A stretch of 64,000 bases of DNA, taken from positions 2,262,719-2,326,718 of the forward strand of contig NC_044288.2 in NCBI RefSeq assembly GCF_004027225.2, read 5' to 3'. The position numbers and the translations under genes were made by a program. The notes under the pieces are model-generated. The model did no database searches. It was not told the origin of the DNA and saw nothing but the letters and a program-made list of their open reading frames with translations. Shown one piece after another: positions 11,665 through 23,705 of this stretch. The stretch's first letter is position 1. Every line of letters begins with the position of its first letter. Origin of the DNA: Strigops habroptila (lineage: Eukaryota > Chordata > Aves > Psittaciformes > Psittacidae).

Positions 11665-14600
11665 CTGTGTGCTGCTGCATGTACCTGCTGCCAGAGCCAA
11701 CCCCTGGCATGGGCCAGGGACTCAGTCACAGCTCCGTGCTCTGTGTGATGCCCGCTGCATCTGCAGCAGGGTCAGCTCCGCACGAGCCGCTGGCACCATC
11801 CCAGCAGGTTTTGCTGGAGAGCTGGAGGAATCCAGCCCTGCGACAGGCAGTACTCCAGGTTCCCAGCCTGCTACAGCAGCCAAGCACTTGGATAGCTGGC
11901 ACTAGACTCTCTCCTTGAATTACTCATCTTTTCCATTACGAGGCCTTCCATACTCCAGCAATCCATCTGTTTGGTGGTGCAATTTCAGGATCATGCCTTT
12001 TGTCAGTGATGTTAATTTTGGCAGGCAGCAGCAGGCTGAAGCTCTCCGCTGAGCCCCCGCTGCCTTTTCCTGGGCATCTGGCAGTGCGCTCGGAGGTGCC
12101 AGTGCTGATGGCAGCCTCCTCCCCTGCGTGTCCAGGGCTTTGTGCTGGGTCGTGACTTCTGAGAGCGCTGCAGGGCTCTGGCAGTGTGAGTGCTTGGTGC
12201 TGGTAGCGCACACATGAGACAGGAGGACACGGGAGGGTTTGACGCCCTGGTATTGGTGTGGAACAGGCTGTCAAACACCCTGCTCATGGTTTTCTCTCTA
12301 GATGCAGCCCTCTGATGACCCGCCAGATTTTCGCCCATCTCCCCAGGATTTACCTGCCTTGTGTCCACCTTGGTCATGGTGGATGCTGGGGCACTCATGG
12401 ACCAGACTGCAGACACTGGGCTACCAAGTGACTGGAGGTGCACTGCCACTGCAGCTGCTCAGCACCTCAGAGGGACTTTATGTGACCAGATCCCATAGAT
12501 GTGAACTTGAACTATCTTCGGGAGCTGGATGAACACCACATTAGTTGCTTCCTCTGCCTAGTTCTCCTCAGCCTCTCTGGGTTCCTCCCTTCTTCTCTTG
12601 GTACCCTCTGCTCTTTGATGGTTACAGAGGACAATCTCTCCATGTACGTTCAATATGCTCAGCTCTGGGGCAGGGATTGGTACCTGGAATTGAAGTGTGG
12701 ATTTCTGCTCCATTCCCATCACGTTGGTGCCCCTCAGCACACTTCCTCCCTGGCAAGGCTCTCAGCTTTAGAGCTGACCTCTTGATAAAGAGCCTTAGTA
12801 TAGGCTTGCACCCAAAATTCTGCTCCTGTGAGGCCCATCCAGCTCCCAACACTGAACTCAGTGGGGAAACTGGTTCTGGAGCATCTTCCTCTGGAGCTGA
12901 GCCATCCCTCAGGGATGTCCTCAAGATGCTGCGCTGTAGCCATCAGTGTTAGTGATGCCTGAGGTCTGAGTGAGCCTGTTTCACACGGGGCATGCACTCG
13001 CCATCTCCTTGCCCGGGGAAGGTATCTGTGTGCTTTTGTGCAGCAAACACTTGTCCTGAGCATCGCAAAAGCTGATAAACAGGGAAAATCCTTTTTTTGT
13101 GCTGCCTGAGCCCCTCCTGGCAGAGCAGGGAGGAGAACGCAGCCGCTCTGCCCTGGTGGTGCCCCACAGAGAGCTCAGCTCCAGCCTTTTCCAGTTCCCC
13201 ACCTCGCTCCCCACGCTGGGAGCTGCCTGCCGGGCTGACTGCCAGGCAGATAACAGGGATCCTGGCATCCTGCCTTCCCCTCCGGCCCAAACAAGCACCG
13301 AGCTGTCGGGAAGAGCCGGTGTGGGGATGTGGCGGTGCCGCGCTGCCCACCGTGCTTGTCCTCATTGCAGGACTCCTGCCCTGTCTCGGCTCAGAGACGA
13401 TGCTGCAGCCACACAACTCACCCGGTGCCTAATGCACGAGTGGTGTTGCTTTTGTTTCTCACCTGGTTATGACATTCCTCTGGGGCTTGTCACCAGGCAG
13501 CTCTCGGTTGCTTCCTCTCTCCTGCTTGTTGCACAAGCCTTGGGGAAGCGCAGCAGCAGCCGCCTGGGCATCAGGGCAGCAGGGAGACGGTGAGTGTAGG
13601 ACTCAGCGCAGCTCTGCTCTCGCCATTCCTTCCTTTGCTGCCCTCTCCCCCTTGCCCGGAGGCTTCTTCCTCCCCATGACCATTCCCTGCCGCAGCCAGC
13701 GGCACTTTTGTCACCACCGGTGCCCATCTGCTCTTCCCGGCTGCTGCTTCCAAACCCTGAGGAAGAAATATCCCTGAGCAGGGGGGAGGGAGAGTGCCAG
13801 GCCAGCAATGCATCCCTGTGCACAGCACAATGCAGGGGCTTGGGAATTATTGGGATGCACAACGCTTCGATCCACCAACCCTCTCCAGATGCTAGTGGGG
13901 AAGGTTGTAAGAAGCCCACAGTGGGCAGGGTAAAATGATTTACCCTCATGTGTGTCTTTGGTAAGTAGAAATGAGCCTAAGCTTATCACAGGCATAATAT
14001 CCCAACTGTTTATGGCTGTTAGCTGCTATCAGGCTGCATGTTCCTGCTATTTGTCTCAATCTCCTGCTCTTGCTACAGCTTTGCCCAGGGTATAAGCCAG
14101 GGGTTTGCTGTAGTTAATAATGTGCCTTGGAGGATGCTCGGCTGTGTTGTGTTGTGCCATGGGGGAGCAGCAAGACAGGGGCAGGTCTTATGAGTGTAGG
14201 ATACCCCAGGAAGACCCTCCGCATCACCAGCTTGCAGCACCACAGCTTATATTCCATGGAAGTGGAGCATCACACAGCTCATTTAGGCCCCAGCAGGGTT
14301 TGCCCTCAGACCCGCAGCATGGCCAGAGCCTTGGCTGGCAGCAGGGAGCCAACAGCAAGAGGCAGACCTGTGGCTCAGGCCTCTGGTCCTGCTTTCTCAT
14401 GATCCTGCTCTGAATCCTGTGGTGTTCATGGCAGAGGCTGGGCTGGCACTGCCAGGGAAGCTGGAAACTGGACCAGCACCTCATCATCCTCATGGCATGG
14501 GATTATTCCCTCCCCACTGGTGCCCCCAGAGCAGGGCCTGGTGTTTATCTGTGTGTCTTGGTGTCAGTCTCCCAGATGGTATCCTGAGCTTCAGCAACAG

Positions 14601-17600
14601 CATCAAACACTTGCTGGTAGATGCTAAAGCTGTGGGTCCAGTATAGGACACTGGAGAGCCCCTGCAGGCATTGCAGCAGGACATTACCCTCCTCTGTGCA
14701 TTCAGCGCTTGATATCTCCAGCATGGTCCCACCATGGCTCTGCTCATCCCCTCCTGTTGATGCCAACCCCTCTCTTCATGCCTTATCTCCCAGTAAGTTT
14801 GTCCTGCACCCCAAATGCTTGACCCTTATCTCCTCCTGCAGCCCCCAGCCTGTCTGGCTTCCCCTGCTCCCTGTACATCAGACCTGAATGTACAGCTGTA
14901 ACTGCTCTGGGGGAGCACTTGTCTGCAGCCCAGACCCCCACGGTGGCTCTGTGTGACCCCAGAGGAGCTGGGGTGGGAGTACAGGACCCATGGTGGGGAG
15001 GGGAGAGCCAGAGAACTAAGTGTGTGGGGACTTGTGTGTGTCTGTGTGTGTGCAGCATCACAGGGCATCTATCAAAGGGCTATTCATGGGGGGCTGCATC
15101 CACGTACAGCAGAAAGCCTGAAGGTGCCCGTTTGTGTCTGGGAGCTGCATGTATATGAGAAGACGTAGCTGCCATATGTCTGTGTCAATGTGTGTGTATG
15201 AATATGCCTACGTAGCTCGTGTCCTTGCATGCGGTGTGCGTGTGTCCTACCCTGTACGTGTCCAGGGTGTATCCTGGCTCTGCTGTGTGTACATCGTGGG
15301 TGTCTGTAAGGTACTGGATACAAGGGGAAATGGCTGGAAAAGCTATCCCCACTCCCATTTTAATCAGAGAAATGAAGCAGCTGTTGGAGTGAATAGACCC
15401 TGCACTAAAGCAGACGTCTTAATATCTTTTGCAGAGGAGGTGCATTGTGATTCATTCTGTGCATCTCTATTACTCAGCTTCTGATAGGGGCTTACTTGTC
15501 TCAAGTGCTTTTCATTATTGCCCTAATGCTATCTATTAACATACTGGATGGAGGCTCTTTTCTCATCTGGAGCATGCATCACTGTGCTTTTAAAGATTAT
15601 GGGGCTTGCAAATACATAACACTTTACTGCCTCCCTGACATAATTCACTGGGAAAAGAAATACATGTAAATAGATAGGTAAATAGATAACCTAGTTGGAG
15701 GGCTATGGGAGACAGGGAGGCAGACAGACACACCGACCTGGCACAGAGCTCAGCACACAGTTTGTTGATAATAAATGAGAAAAGAGCTTATCACAGTGCT
15801 TCTTTAAGCACTGCTTAGTCTCACTTGGAAAATCCTTGTTCCTAGTCCCCAGCCTCTGACCTTCAGGCTGCAGTATGGGTCACCCATCATTTGGGGGGCT
15901 GCTGACCGGGAATGGAATGGGGACATGCCGGAGAGATGGGGAAGGGGAAAGGACTGTGATGGAGAGACAGTAACAGCACGTTGTGGCAATGTGGCCTGTG
16001 GATGGAGACCCAGCAAAGCCCACAGGATGACCAGTGACCGCAGCATGGACCAGAGCCATGGCCGTGCTCTGCTCCGGCACAGCGACCTCAGCAGCCTCAT
16101 CCGAGCTGGGTCAATTGACTGCTTTAAAGACCAGTGAGGCATTTAAACACTCTGGTGCGACTCATGTAGGCAAGTCTTCACCAGGGGAAGATTACAGGTG
16201 TGGTTTTCTGGGTCAGTGTCATTACACAGTTATCAATCACTGCTCTATTGCATGGTAGATGATGGCTGGGTTTCCTGACAAGCACGATACTGAGACAGGG
16301 CCAGGAAAGCCCCAGAGCTGAGATCAGGCAGTGGCATTTCCCAATCTCTTTTGTTCTTCAGCAAACACCTCAAAACTCAAACTTTGTGCAAGAAAGGAAT
16401 AAATTGGATTTATAATTTAACAACAGCACAAATGCTTCTTGCCTCAGCTTTTTCTTTCAAATATTGTTGAACTGTGCTAAGAAATGCAATGCCACGGACA
16501 CAAAATGAAACAGCCTGAGACTGGCAGAGCCAAGCGGTTCGGCTGAGTATGTGCATTTTCTTTCTTCCTTAATTTCTAATCTTTTGGAAACCCATTTTCC
16601 TTCCCTGTGTCTCTATTACAGACACCTCGAGGTGTCACGGACCCTCTGGACTGTTCCCCAAAGCCGGGGGGTGTTGACTGCAGGGTGATGGTCTCATTGA
16701 CCCTCCCCATCACACTAGTCAGGGCAAGGCACATTCCCCCCAGCACATCTGTGTTGGTGTGTTTAGGGCAGGATACTTTGGGGCACAGTTTTCATGTCGT
16801 ATGGACATGGCAGCGCTGGAGGCAGCCCAGCACTCTTCCCCTGGCACCAGCACATCAGGGCTATGGGTTTAAACATGAGCTCAACTGCTGAGCAGCAAGA
16901 GACCAAATGTAGGTTTTCTGCTGGCCAGAGGGATCCACAGCCCCAGGAGCCTCCAATTTGGGGTCTGTTGTGGCCCCACAGAGTGAGGGATGAGCAGGAG
17001 CCCACTGAAGTGCTGTTAGGAGGTGCCAGGAGGACATGGTACACCATGGGACCAGACCAGGGCTGCACATGTGCTTTGGGAAATGCTTATCCCTGCTCAG
17101 GGTCGGGGCTTGGGCTGCCTCCTGCCATCACACCAAACCAAGGCAGAGGAGGCATGCAGTACCCCAGCTTCATCATCCTCTGCTCTAAACAAAATGGGGG
17201 TGACCTCAACCTCTCCTGGGCAGGAGCCCCCATTGGTAGGGCACACAGATGGCTGGGGTCAGCCCTGGCCCCGAGGCACGAGATGGGGATGAAGGGCAGG
17301 TATCCTGAGCTCGCATAGGTCCCAGTTTTGGTGGCCAGGTTCCCATTTCCCATGCTGGCTCAGGCAGCGGGTTACAGAAATCCATCCTGTGCCTGCTCTG
17401 ATGGATCAGAGCGACTTATCCCTCCTCCAGCCCTCGGCCTCTGGGCTGCAGCATCCTCTTGGGAGCACTTGACAGCAGCACCCAAAGGTGTGCTTCCCTG
17501 CGTGCTCCCAACCTGTGAATGCAGCTTTTCTCTACTCAATAAATAAACTACAGGATATATCACAACCTTTTATAAACTGAGACTGATGCTGGCTCCTAGC

Positions 17601-18757
17601 TATGGTTAATCATATAAACGTGCCTAATTTTATTCTATCAGCCATCTTGTTGCTACATGCCAGATGCTTGCCTTAAATGAATAGTGTTGGAACAGCCAAG
17701 CATCAAGTTAACAGAATACCAGCAAACATTCCCGACAGCATGAGCAGTCTATAAAACCTGGCACTAAACTGTATTAGAGGGAGAGATAAGCTCTCAGAGA
17801 GGAGCTGGGAAGACAGTAGGCTTGGGGTTATTTTCCAAATGGCTTCATGTAGCATGCGGTGCAGGTGTCGGAGGAGAAATCCATCCAGCTATGGAAGTAT
17901 CCATCTAAGGCTGGCTATGCTATGAATCTTCTAATGGGATTAAGGCTTAATGTCCTAAATAGAATATGAAATAGTGCTTCCTCTCGCAGATCTGCCAGCT
18001 GTCTTGCAAACAGGGCAGAGAAACTTCCACTTTCTGCAGCTCGAATCAGTCACTCGCCGGAATTGATGGCAGGAGCCTCATCAACAAGATATAATGTTTT
18101 AATGATGTTGTGACACGACCTGACACGCGGTGTCATTTGATGGATTCGCTCGTGTCACGGCGTGTTTCTGACACAGAAAAGATGTCACCTTCCTCTCCCC
18201 TTCCAAAAATGAGAAAGGGGATGAAAAAACAATGTTCCTTTCTCCAGTGCCTAAAATGTTGGGGTCTCTTCTGGCGCCCTGCTTCAGCTCCCCACTTGCC
18301 TTGTGCTGGAGAAGATGAATTTCTACCGTGTATCTGCTTTTCACCTCTGCCTGGCACATTATCACTTGCTAATAACATGGAACAAATAGCGCGGCATTAA
18401 TAACCGGCAGAAATCATTTCACCCCTATTTCAGCTGTGAATCCTCTTCAAGTGCCTTCAGACATACTGAAATGTATTTTCTCTGCTGCAATTCCCCATCA
18501 GCCTCGTGGAATGGTCCCAGTTGCTTCTGTCCTAGGTTAGTGCAAGGGCTCAGCATTGGGAGAGTGGACAGGGGCTGCTGGGCTGGTAGAAGATACCTGT
18601 GGCATGGGGAGTGTTCACCTGGAAGATGCAGCCCTCCTTATTGCAGCAGCAATACCAGCCGTGGCCTTCTGAGGTAGCTCTTTCTGTGTGTCCCAAGAAG
18701 TGGAAAACCTGCCCAGCACCCACATGAATAAAGAGAGCAGGGATCTTGTCACAGAGA
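11665..18757. other. Long unique intergenic stretch with candidate regulatory islands
   Basis: No CR1 for 7 kb and no gene. AT-rich, low-complexity-free islands lie at 13920-14090, 15490-15690, 16320-16620 and 17520-18430. TG-rich sequence lies at 15015-15260. A cluster of TGACAC motifs lies at 18111-18188. The lack of recent insertions over this length fits a functional regulatory domain, but that is inference. Confidence 0.4.
18111..18188. promoter_or_regulatory. Cluster of TGACAC/GTGTCA motifs with an inverted pair
   Basis: TGACAC at 18111, 18121 and 18169; GTGTCA at 18130 and 18152; TGTCAC at 18183. The copies at 18121 and 18130 form a perfect inverted repeat with a 3-bp spacer (TGACACGCGGTGTCA), and the first two starts are 10 bp apart, one helical turn. 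TGACA cores are bound by TALE homeodomain proteins (MEIS/PKNOX/TGIF); which factor, if any, is unknown. Confidence 0.4.
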
Positions 18758-18943
18758 AGCTGAGGCGCTGGCACAGGGTGCCCAGAGAAGCTGTGGCTGC
18801 CCCATCCCTGGCAGTGTTCAAGGCCAGGTTGGACACAGGGGCTTGGAGCAACCTGCTCTAGTGGAAGGTGTCCCTGCCCATGGTTGGGGCTGGATCTGGA
18901 TGAGTTTTAAGGCCCCTTTGAACCCAAACCATTCCATGATTCC
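18758..18943 (+). mobile_element. CR1 retroposon fragment
   Basis: Starts at GCTGAGGCGCTGGCACAGGG and ends TTTGAACCCAAACCATTCCATGATTC. Its truncation point almost matches that of the copy at 58731. Confidence 0.92.
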
Positions 18944-19656
18944 CTCAGTGACACGGCTAAGTGATGGTCTTGGCAGTCCTGGGGTTCTGCGACCTCGTCT
19001 CTGAAAGGGTGCTCAGAGTTGACAGCAATTCATGACACCATCAGTGTCTGAGCTGGATGCTCTGAAGCTACTCCCTGGCAGAAGGCAGGGATGCTGATGT
19101 CTCCTGTAAGTGAGGGACACCCAAAGCCTAGGCTGGGAGGAGCTCTGTGTAGCTGTCAGCACAGGGGAGCTGTGCAAGCACCAGAGAAAGGTCTCAGTGC
19201 ACAGAGAAGAGGGACCCCTGTCACCTTTTTGGTGACCGCAGCCTTGCAGCAGTTTTCCATGGGCTACTTTGTGCCTGAGTGCCTCTGAGGTTGAGCAGAA
19301 CTGAACCTTGGCATCTTGGGCACTTCATGCCTCCCTTGCCTGGATGAGAGGTACACTTCTGCTTGCACCCAGCCTCATCCATTCCCAAGCACTGGTGGGG
19401 ACCTGGGGCTGGTGACGCCTCAGCATCATGACCAACCCTTCACTGGCCCAGCAACTGATCCCAGCGACCCTCAGAGAAACCTGCAATAACTTGGTAGCTT
19501 GTGAACCCCCTGTGTGTGCTTGGAGGGTGTCAGGGCGGTGTTTGGGGCTGCCCTGACCTGTCAGCCCAAGATCCTGCTGCATATTTGGGAAGCCCTGGCA
19601 CCTCAGAGGTTCTGTGGGACCCTGCTGTCCCCAGTGTGGTGTGACTTGGAAAAAAA
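18944..19656. other. Intergenic spacer, nothing recognised
   Basis: Unique, moderately GC-rich sequence between two CR1 fragments in opposite orientation; no gene seen. Confidence 0.4.
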
Positions 19657-20035
19657 CCCCTCTCCAGGTTTCCTGGAGCCCCTTTAGGCACTGGAGCTGC
19701 TCTAAGGTCTCCCCTTCAGGAGCCTTCTCTTCTCCAGGCTGCCCCAGCCCAGCTCTCTCAGCCTGGCTCCAGAGCAGAGCTGCTCCAGCCCTCGCAGCAG
19801 CTCCGGGGCCTCCTCTGGCCTCACTCCAGCAGCTCCACGTCCCTCTTGTGCTGTTGCCCCAGAGCTGGATCAGGACTGCAGGGGGGGTCTCCCCAGAGCG
19901 CAGCAGAGGGGCAGGATCCCCTCCCTGAGCTGCTGCTCATGCTCTGGGGGTGCTCCCAGCACACGGGGGGGTTCTGGGCTCAAGCGCACACTGAACCCGG
20001 GTCCTGGGGAGCTTCTCATCAATGAAAACATCCCT
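19657..20035 (-). mobile_element. CR1 retroposon fragment (internal part, 3' end missing)
   Basis: CCCCTCTCCAGGTTTCCTGG, TTTAGGCACTGGAGCTGCTC, GAGCAGAGCTGCTCCAGCCC and, further out, GAGCTTCTCATCAAT, which corresponds to a more 5' part of CR1 on the minus strand. The octamer tail and last about 280 bp are absent, so the element was broken after insertion or is an internal fragment. Confidence 0.88.
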
Positions 20036-21575
20036 GTGTTAATCCCAGCCCACCCCACCCCAGGGCTCAGCCAGCCCCCAGTGGCTCTTCAGTGCAGCCA
20101 GCCATCCCCAGTGCATCCCAGAACCTCCGGGAGGGATTTGAGCCCCTGCACCCAGTCCCTAATGGCTGGGGCAGCAGCTCCCCTTGCAAGGGACACAAGG
20201 TGATGGGGGCATCTGTCTTTGAAGGACATACGGGTGCTTGTCCTCCACCCATCCATGCTTTCACAACACCCGCTGGGGTACTCCCTGCTCTGCCCTCCCT
20301 GTTCCCCAGAGCTGGTGATTGCGGTTTGGGCAGTAAATCTGAACGATCCAATCCTGTTAAATGATTTTCCAAAGGACATGATTTCCCTGGTGCACATAAA
20401 TGATCAATTTCATGTTTTATTCCTTGCGCTATTTTAGAAAAGGGGAAAAAAAAAAAATCTCATTAAACTATCTTGATTAGAGAGAAGGGGCTGTCAGCAC
20501 CAGGTGGACAAATGGTGTGAGGGCACTCAGCTATTTCCCTCAATGCACAGACACCTGCAGAAGAGGCCTTCAAAAGAAGGTTATTTGCCCATATTACAAA
20601 TGAGGTGAAGGTTAAAAAAGGTGATTAAAAGCATCTGGAAACCAAAATGTGACAGAGTCTTGCAGTAACCTCCGAGCAGCTTGATTTATGACAGGCCGGT
20701 CCCACCCGTAACAAGATTATAGCTTCTCCACATCAGCCATTGTGATAAATACCAATTACCTACTTGAGTATTGCCATTCAAATTTGCCTAAGTAAGGAGC
20801 AGAATCATACATCTATGTTGATTACATATCAATGATGCGGTGGAAGCCTTTGCAACTTTTAGATCTGCTTAAGATATGCCGCCCTGATTTAGACAGCGAT
20901 TTGCATACAATTTACCCATAAAGCTTTCCTTGGAAAAGTATAATTACTTTTTTAATATTCTTCCTTCTGATTTGAATGTTAGAGAGGCCATATAATGAAT
21001 TACTGCACTAATGAAGACAAACATGCTCTCGGGGTGTACAATGGGAGCATTGTTAAATAAACTTCCTGCATGCAACACATTTGTTGTGGTTAATCTTTAA
21101 CTGGAGGCTCCTATTAATACCGGCACTTTTCTTCCCATAATTATTTTCAGAGGGATGTAAATCCCTGCCAGTGGTGCTCCAACGGTTTCACCTGCAGCAG
21201 CAGCTGCTGTGGAGGTGCAGGAGGGCTCCGCTCCCACGGGATTCACCACACAGGGGGTCTGGGAACACCTCGACCTCGCAGCAAGGAGCCTGCATGTTCA
21301 GCGTGAAGCAGCTTCCTGCACCCTACATGGGGTCTTGATGAGGAGCAACCACTGCCAAGAGCCTGCTTGGCTTGCTTTTGGAGGCAGGGATGGCCTTCAT
21401 CACACGGGGCATGAGTGGCATCAGCAGAGCTCTGCTGCCCTGTTGCATTTAATGCAGTGCAGCAGAACATTGGAGCTCTTCCACTTTTGTTTCTCTTGTT
21501 ATTCCCCCTTCTCCCTACTCTGAGGACGCTCTGTGTTCATATCTAGCATCCCCAGGATGCTAGTCCTTCTCCTCA
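20036..21575. other. Intergenic spacer with strong AT-rich candidate conserved element
   Basis: 20330-21170 is the longest AT-rich, repeat-free and non-repetitive island in the window. It has several homeodomain-type TAAT cores, TTTGCATAC (octamer-like) near 20902 and CATTGTTAAATAA near 21047. No ORF of note. Enhancer function is inference. Confidence 0.45.
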
Positions 21576-21770
21576 GGGTTGCTCCATCCAGTTTCCCCCC
21601 AGCCTGTGTCTATGCTGGGGGTTGCCCTGACTCATGTGCAGGACCTTGCTCTTGGCCTGGTTGAACTCCATGAGGTTTGCACAGTCCCACCTCTCCAGCC
21701 TGTCCAGCTCTCTCTGCCAGGGAGAGACACAGCGAGATGGATCCGATTGAAGCCTCTTCTGGAAGGAGTT
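21576..21770 (-). mobile_element. CR1 retroposon fragment (ORF2-end/early 3' UTR part)
   Basis: CATGTGCAGGACCTTGCTCTTGGCCTGGTTGAACTCCATGAGG and CCAGCCTGTCCAGCTCTCTC are the reverse complement of the CR1 block lying upstream of the common 3' fragments. Diverged and without a 3' tail. Confidence 0.8.
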
Positions 21771-23303
21771 GGAACCAGACACATTCCAACAGGAGATGAG
21801 GCTGCGTTCCCCATCCCTGCTGCCTCCTGGTCCAGATCCAAGGGATGCCCGGGGAATATGTCACCCATAACAGAAGCCTGAGTCACAGCTCATGGCTGTG
21901 GGGTCAGACCAGATGCTCCCGTGCTCACTCCCAGCCCTGGCTGCCCCAGTTGCCTGGTGGACATGTAACACCTCCAGCAACCCGTGACCATCTGCATGAC
22001 CCTGCTCATTTCAGGAGAGTCCTGACCATAGGGTTTGTCTGACCAAACATTGTGTGTCTGCAGTTTGATTGCCTCCACAAGACCTGGCCACCCTGGGGAC
22101 TTGTCCTGCGGCCAGCAAAGCCCACATCTCCTGAGCTTGTTGGCATCTGCTCTGGGTGGGGGGTGATGAATTACATCTGGGGGATGATGGATTCTGCTGG
22201 AGAGGACTGGAAGGTTGACCCTGATGGAGACACCAGTGGACAATGCTCACCTTCAGTCAGACAGGTCCCTCCTGCAGACCCTGTTCCCAGCAGAGACCTC
22301 TGGGATGCTTTCCACCCGTGGTCCATGACACACACGATGTGCACAGTGATCCAGGCAGGGAGCCTGAGGGAGTGAGGGTTAACCTGGGAATGAGCCAGGC
22401 AGCTGCCAAGGCACTATAGATTTTGGAGCAGTAACTCTTCAGCTGGGAAGTGAAGAGGGGACAGCTAATGAGGCTCAGGAGATCTGTTAATACTTAACCT
22501 AACACAACACCTACTGTCCCTGCTGATAAGTCAGAGACAAGCCCCAGCAGCCACCCCGTCTGACAGCAAAGCCCAGCACCTATGGGGGATCCCTCCCTCT
22601 CACCATCATGGGGGTTGAGCTTCCCTTCCCCACTCTTCTTTCCCAGAGTGAAGACCAACATGTCCAGACCCCTGCTGCTGGCACAGAGTGCTTCAGAGAC
22701 GTCTGGAGGGTGACCAGAAACACCCGCTCGAAGGCATCATAGGCTCAGCCCTAGGAAGATCACGAGCTCGCGGAAGTTCAGCCTAATGGTGTGAGTGGGG
22801 GGACACGGGGGAGTGCAAATTGATATTCAGGTCTTTAAAACCTCTCTAGGAAAACCCAGCTCTGGTTTAATCAGCGCTGATGAGCCTGTGCTGCCGGAGC
22901 GGGAGGTGCCGCTGTCCGCAGCCCTGCTTGGGCTTGATTTCCAGCGCTTGCTCCGCAGAGACGTCCGTGCTCCCGCTTAGCGCCGCGATTCATTTCTCAT
23001 GCAAAAATCATGACCAAACAACAGTGGCAGAGGCCTCCCAGCAGGACCACGTTACAAGGTGATGGCTAAAGAGGTGCCCCCTACCATGAGTGCTCCCCCT
23101 GCGAGGTGTCGGATGCTTGAACTGCAAAGTCAGCCCCAGCCCAAACTTTTCTAATGTCCCTGTAACAGCAGAAAACAAACTGAGCTTGTTAAACCCCATT
23201 AGTGAACCTTCAGTTGTAAAGGAAAGGAAGACAATCATCTGCCACCCCGTTGTGGCCATATGGTCTGACGTGCTGCGGGGCTGGGGAGAGGTTGGTCTTT
23301 ATT
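21771..23303. other. Intergenic spacer, nothing recognised
   Basis: Unique GC-moderate sequence; a small CpG-containing patch lies near 22880-22990. No gene or repeat recognised. Confidence 0.4.
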
Positions 23304-23705
23304 TCATAGGATCCCAGCCTGGTTTGTGTTGGAAGGAAGCTTAAAGTTCATCCAGTTCCAACCCCTGCCACGGGCAGGGACACCTTCCACTAGAGCAGGT
23401 TGCTCCAAGCCCCTGTGTCCAACCTGGCCTTGAACACTGCCAGGGATGGGGCAGCCACAGCTTCTCTGGACACCCTGTGCCAGCGCCTCAGCACCCTCAC
23501 AGGGAAGAGCTTCTGCCTCAGAGCTCATCTCAATCTCCCCTCTGGCAGGTTAAAGCCATTCCCCTTGGCCTGTCCCTACAGGCCCTTGTCCAAAGCCCCT
23601 CTCCAGGTTTCCTGCAGCCCCTTTAGGCACTGGAGCTGCTCTAAGGTGTCCCCTTCAGGAGCCTTCTCTTCTCCAGGCTGCCCCAGCCCAGCTCTCTCAG
23701 CCTGT
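23304..23705 (-). mobile_element. CR1 retroposon fragment
   Basis: TCATAGGATCCCAGCCTGG marks the 3' tail, followed by a continuous, well-preserved 3' UTR to GCCCAGCTCTCTCAGCCTG. It aligns by eye with few changes to the copies at 6815, 42219 and 57870, so these are of similar, fairly recent age. Confidence 0.94.

Noticed and set aside
11124..11729. Long Cys/His/Leu/Pro-rich minus-strand frames (up to 201 codons)
   Set aside because: All three frames are open because the minisatellite unit has no stop. No start context or domain.
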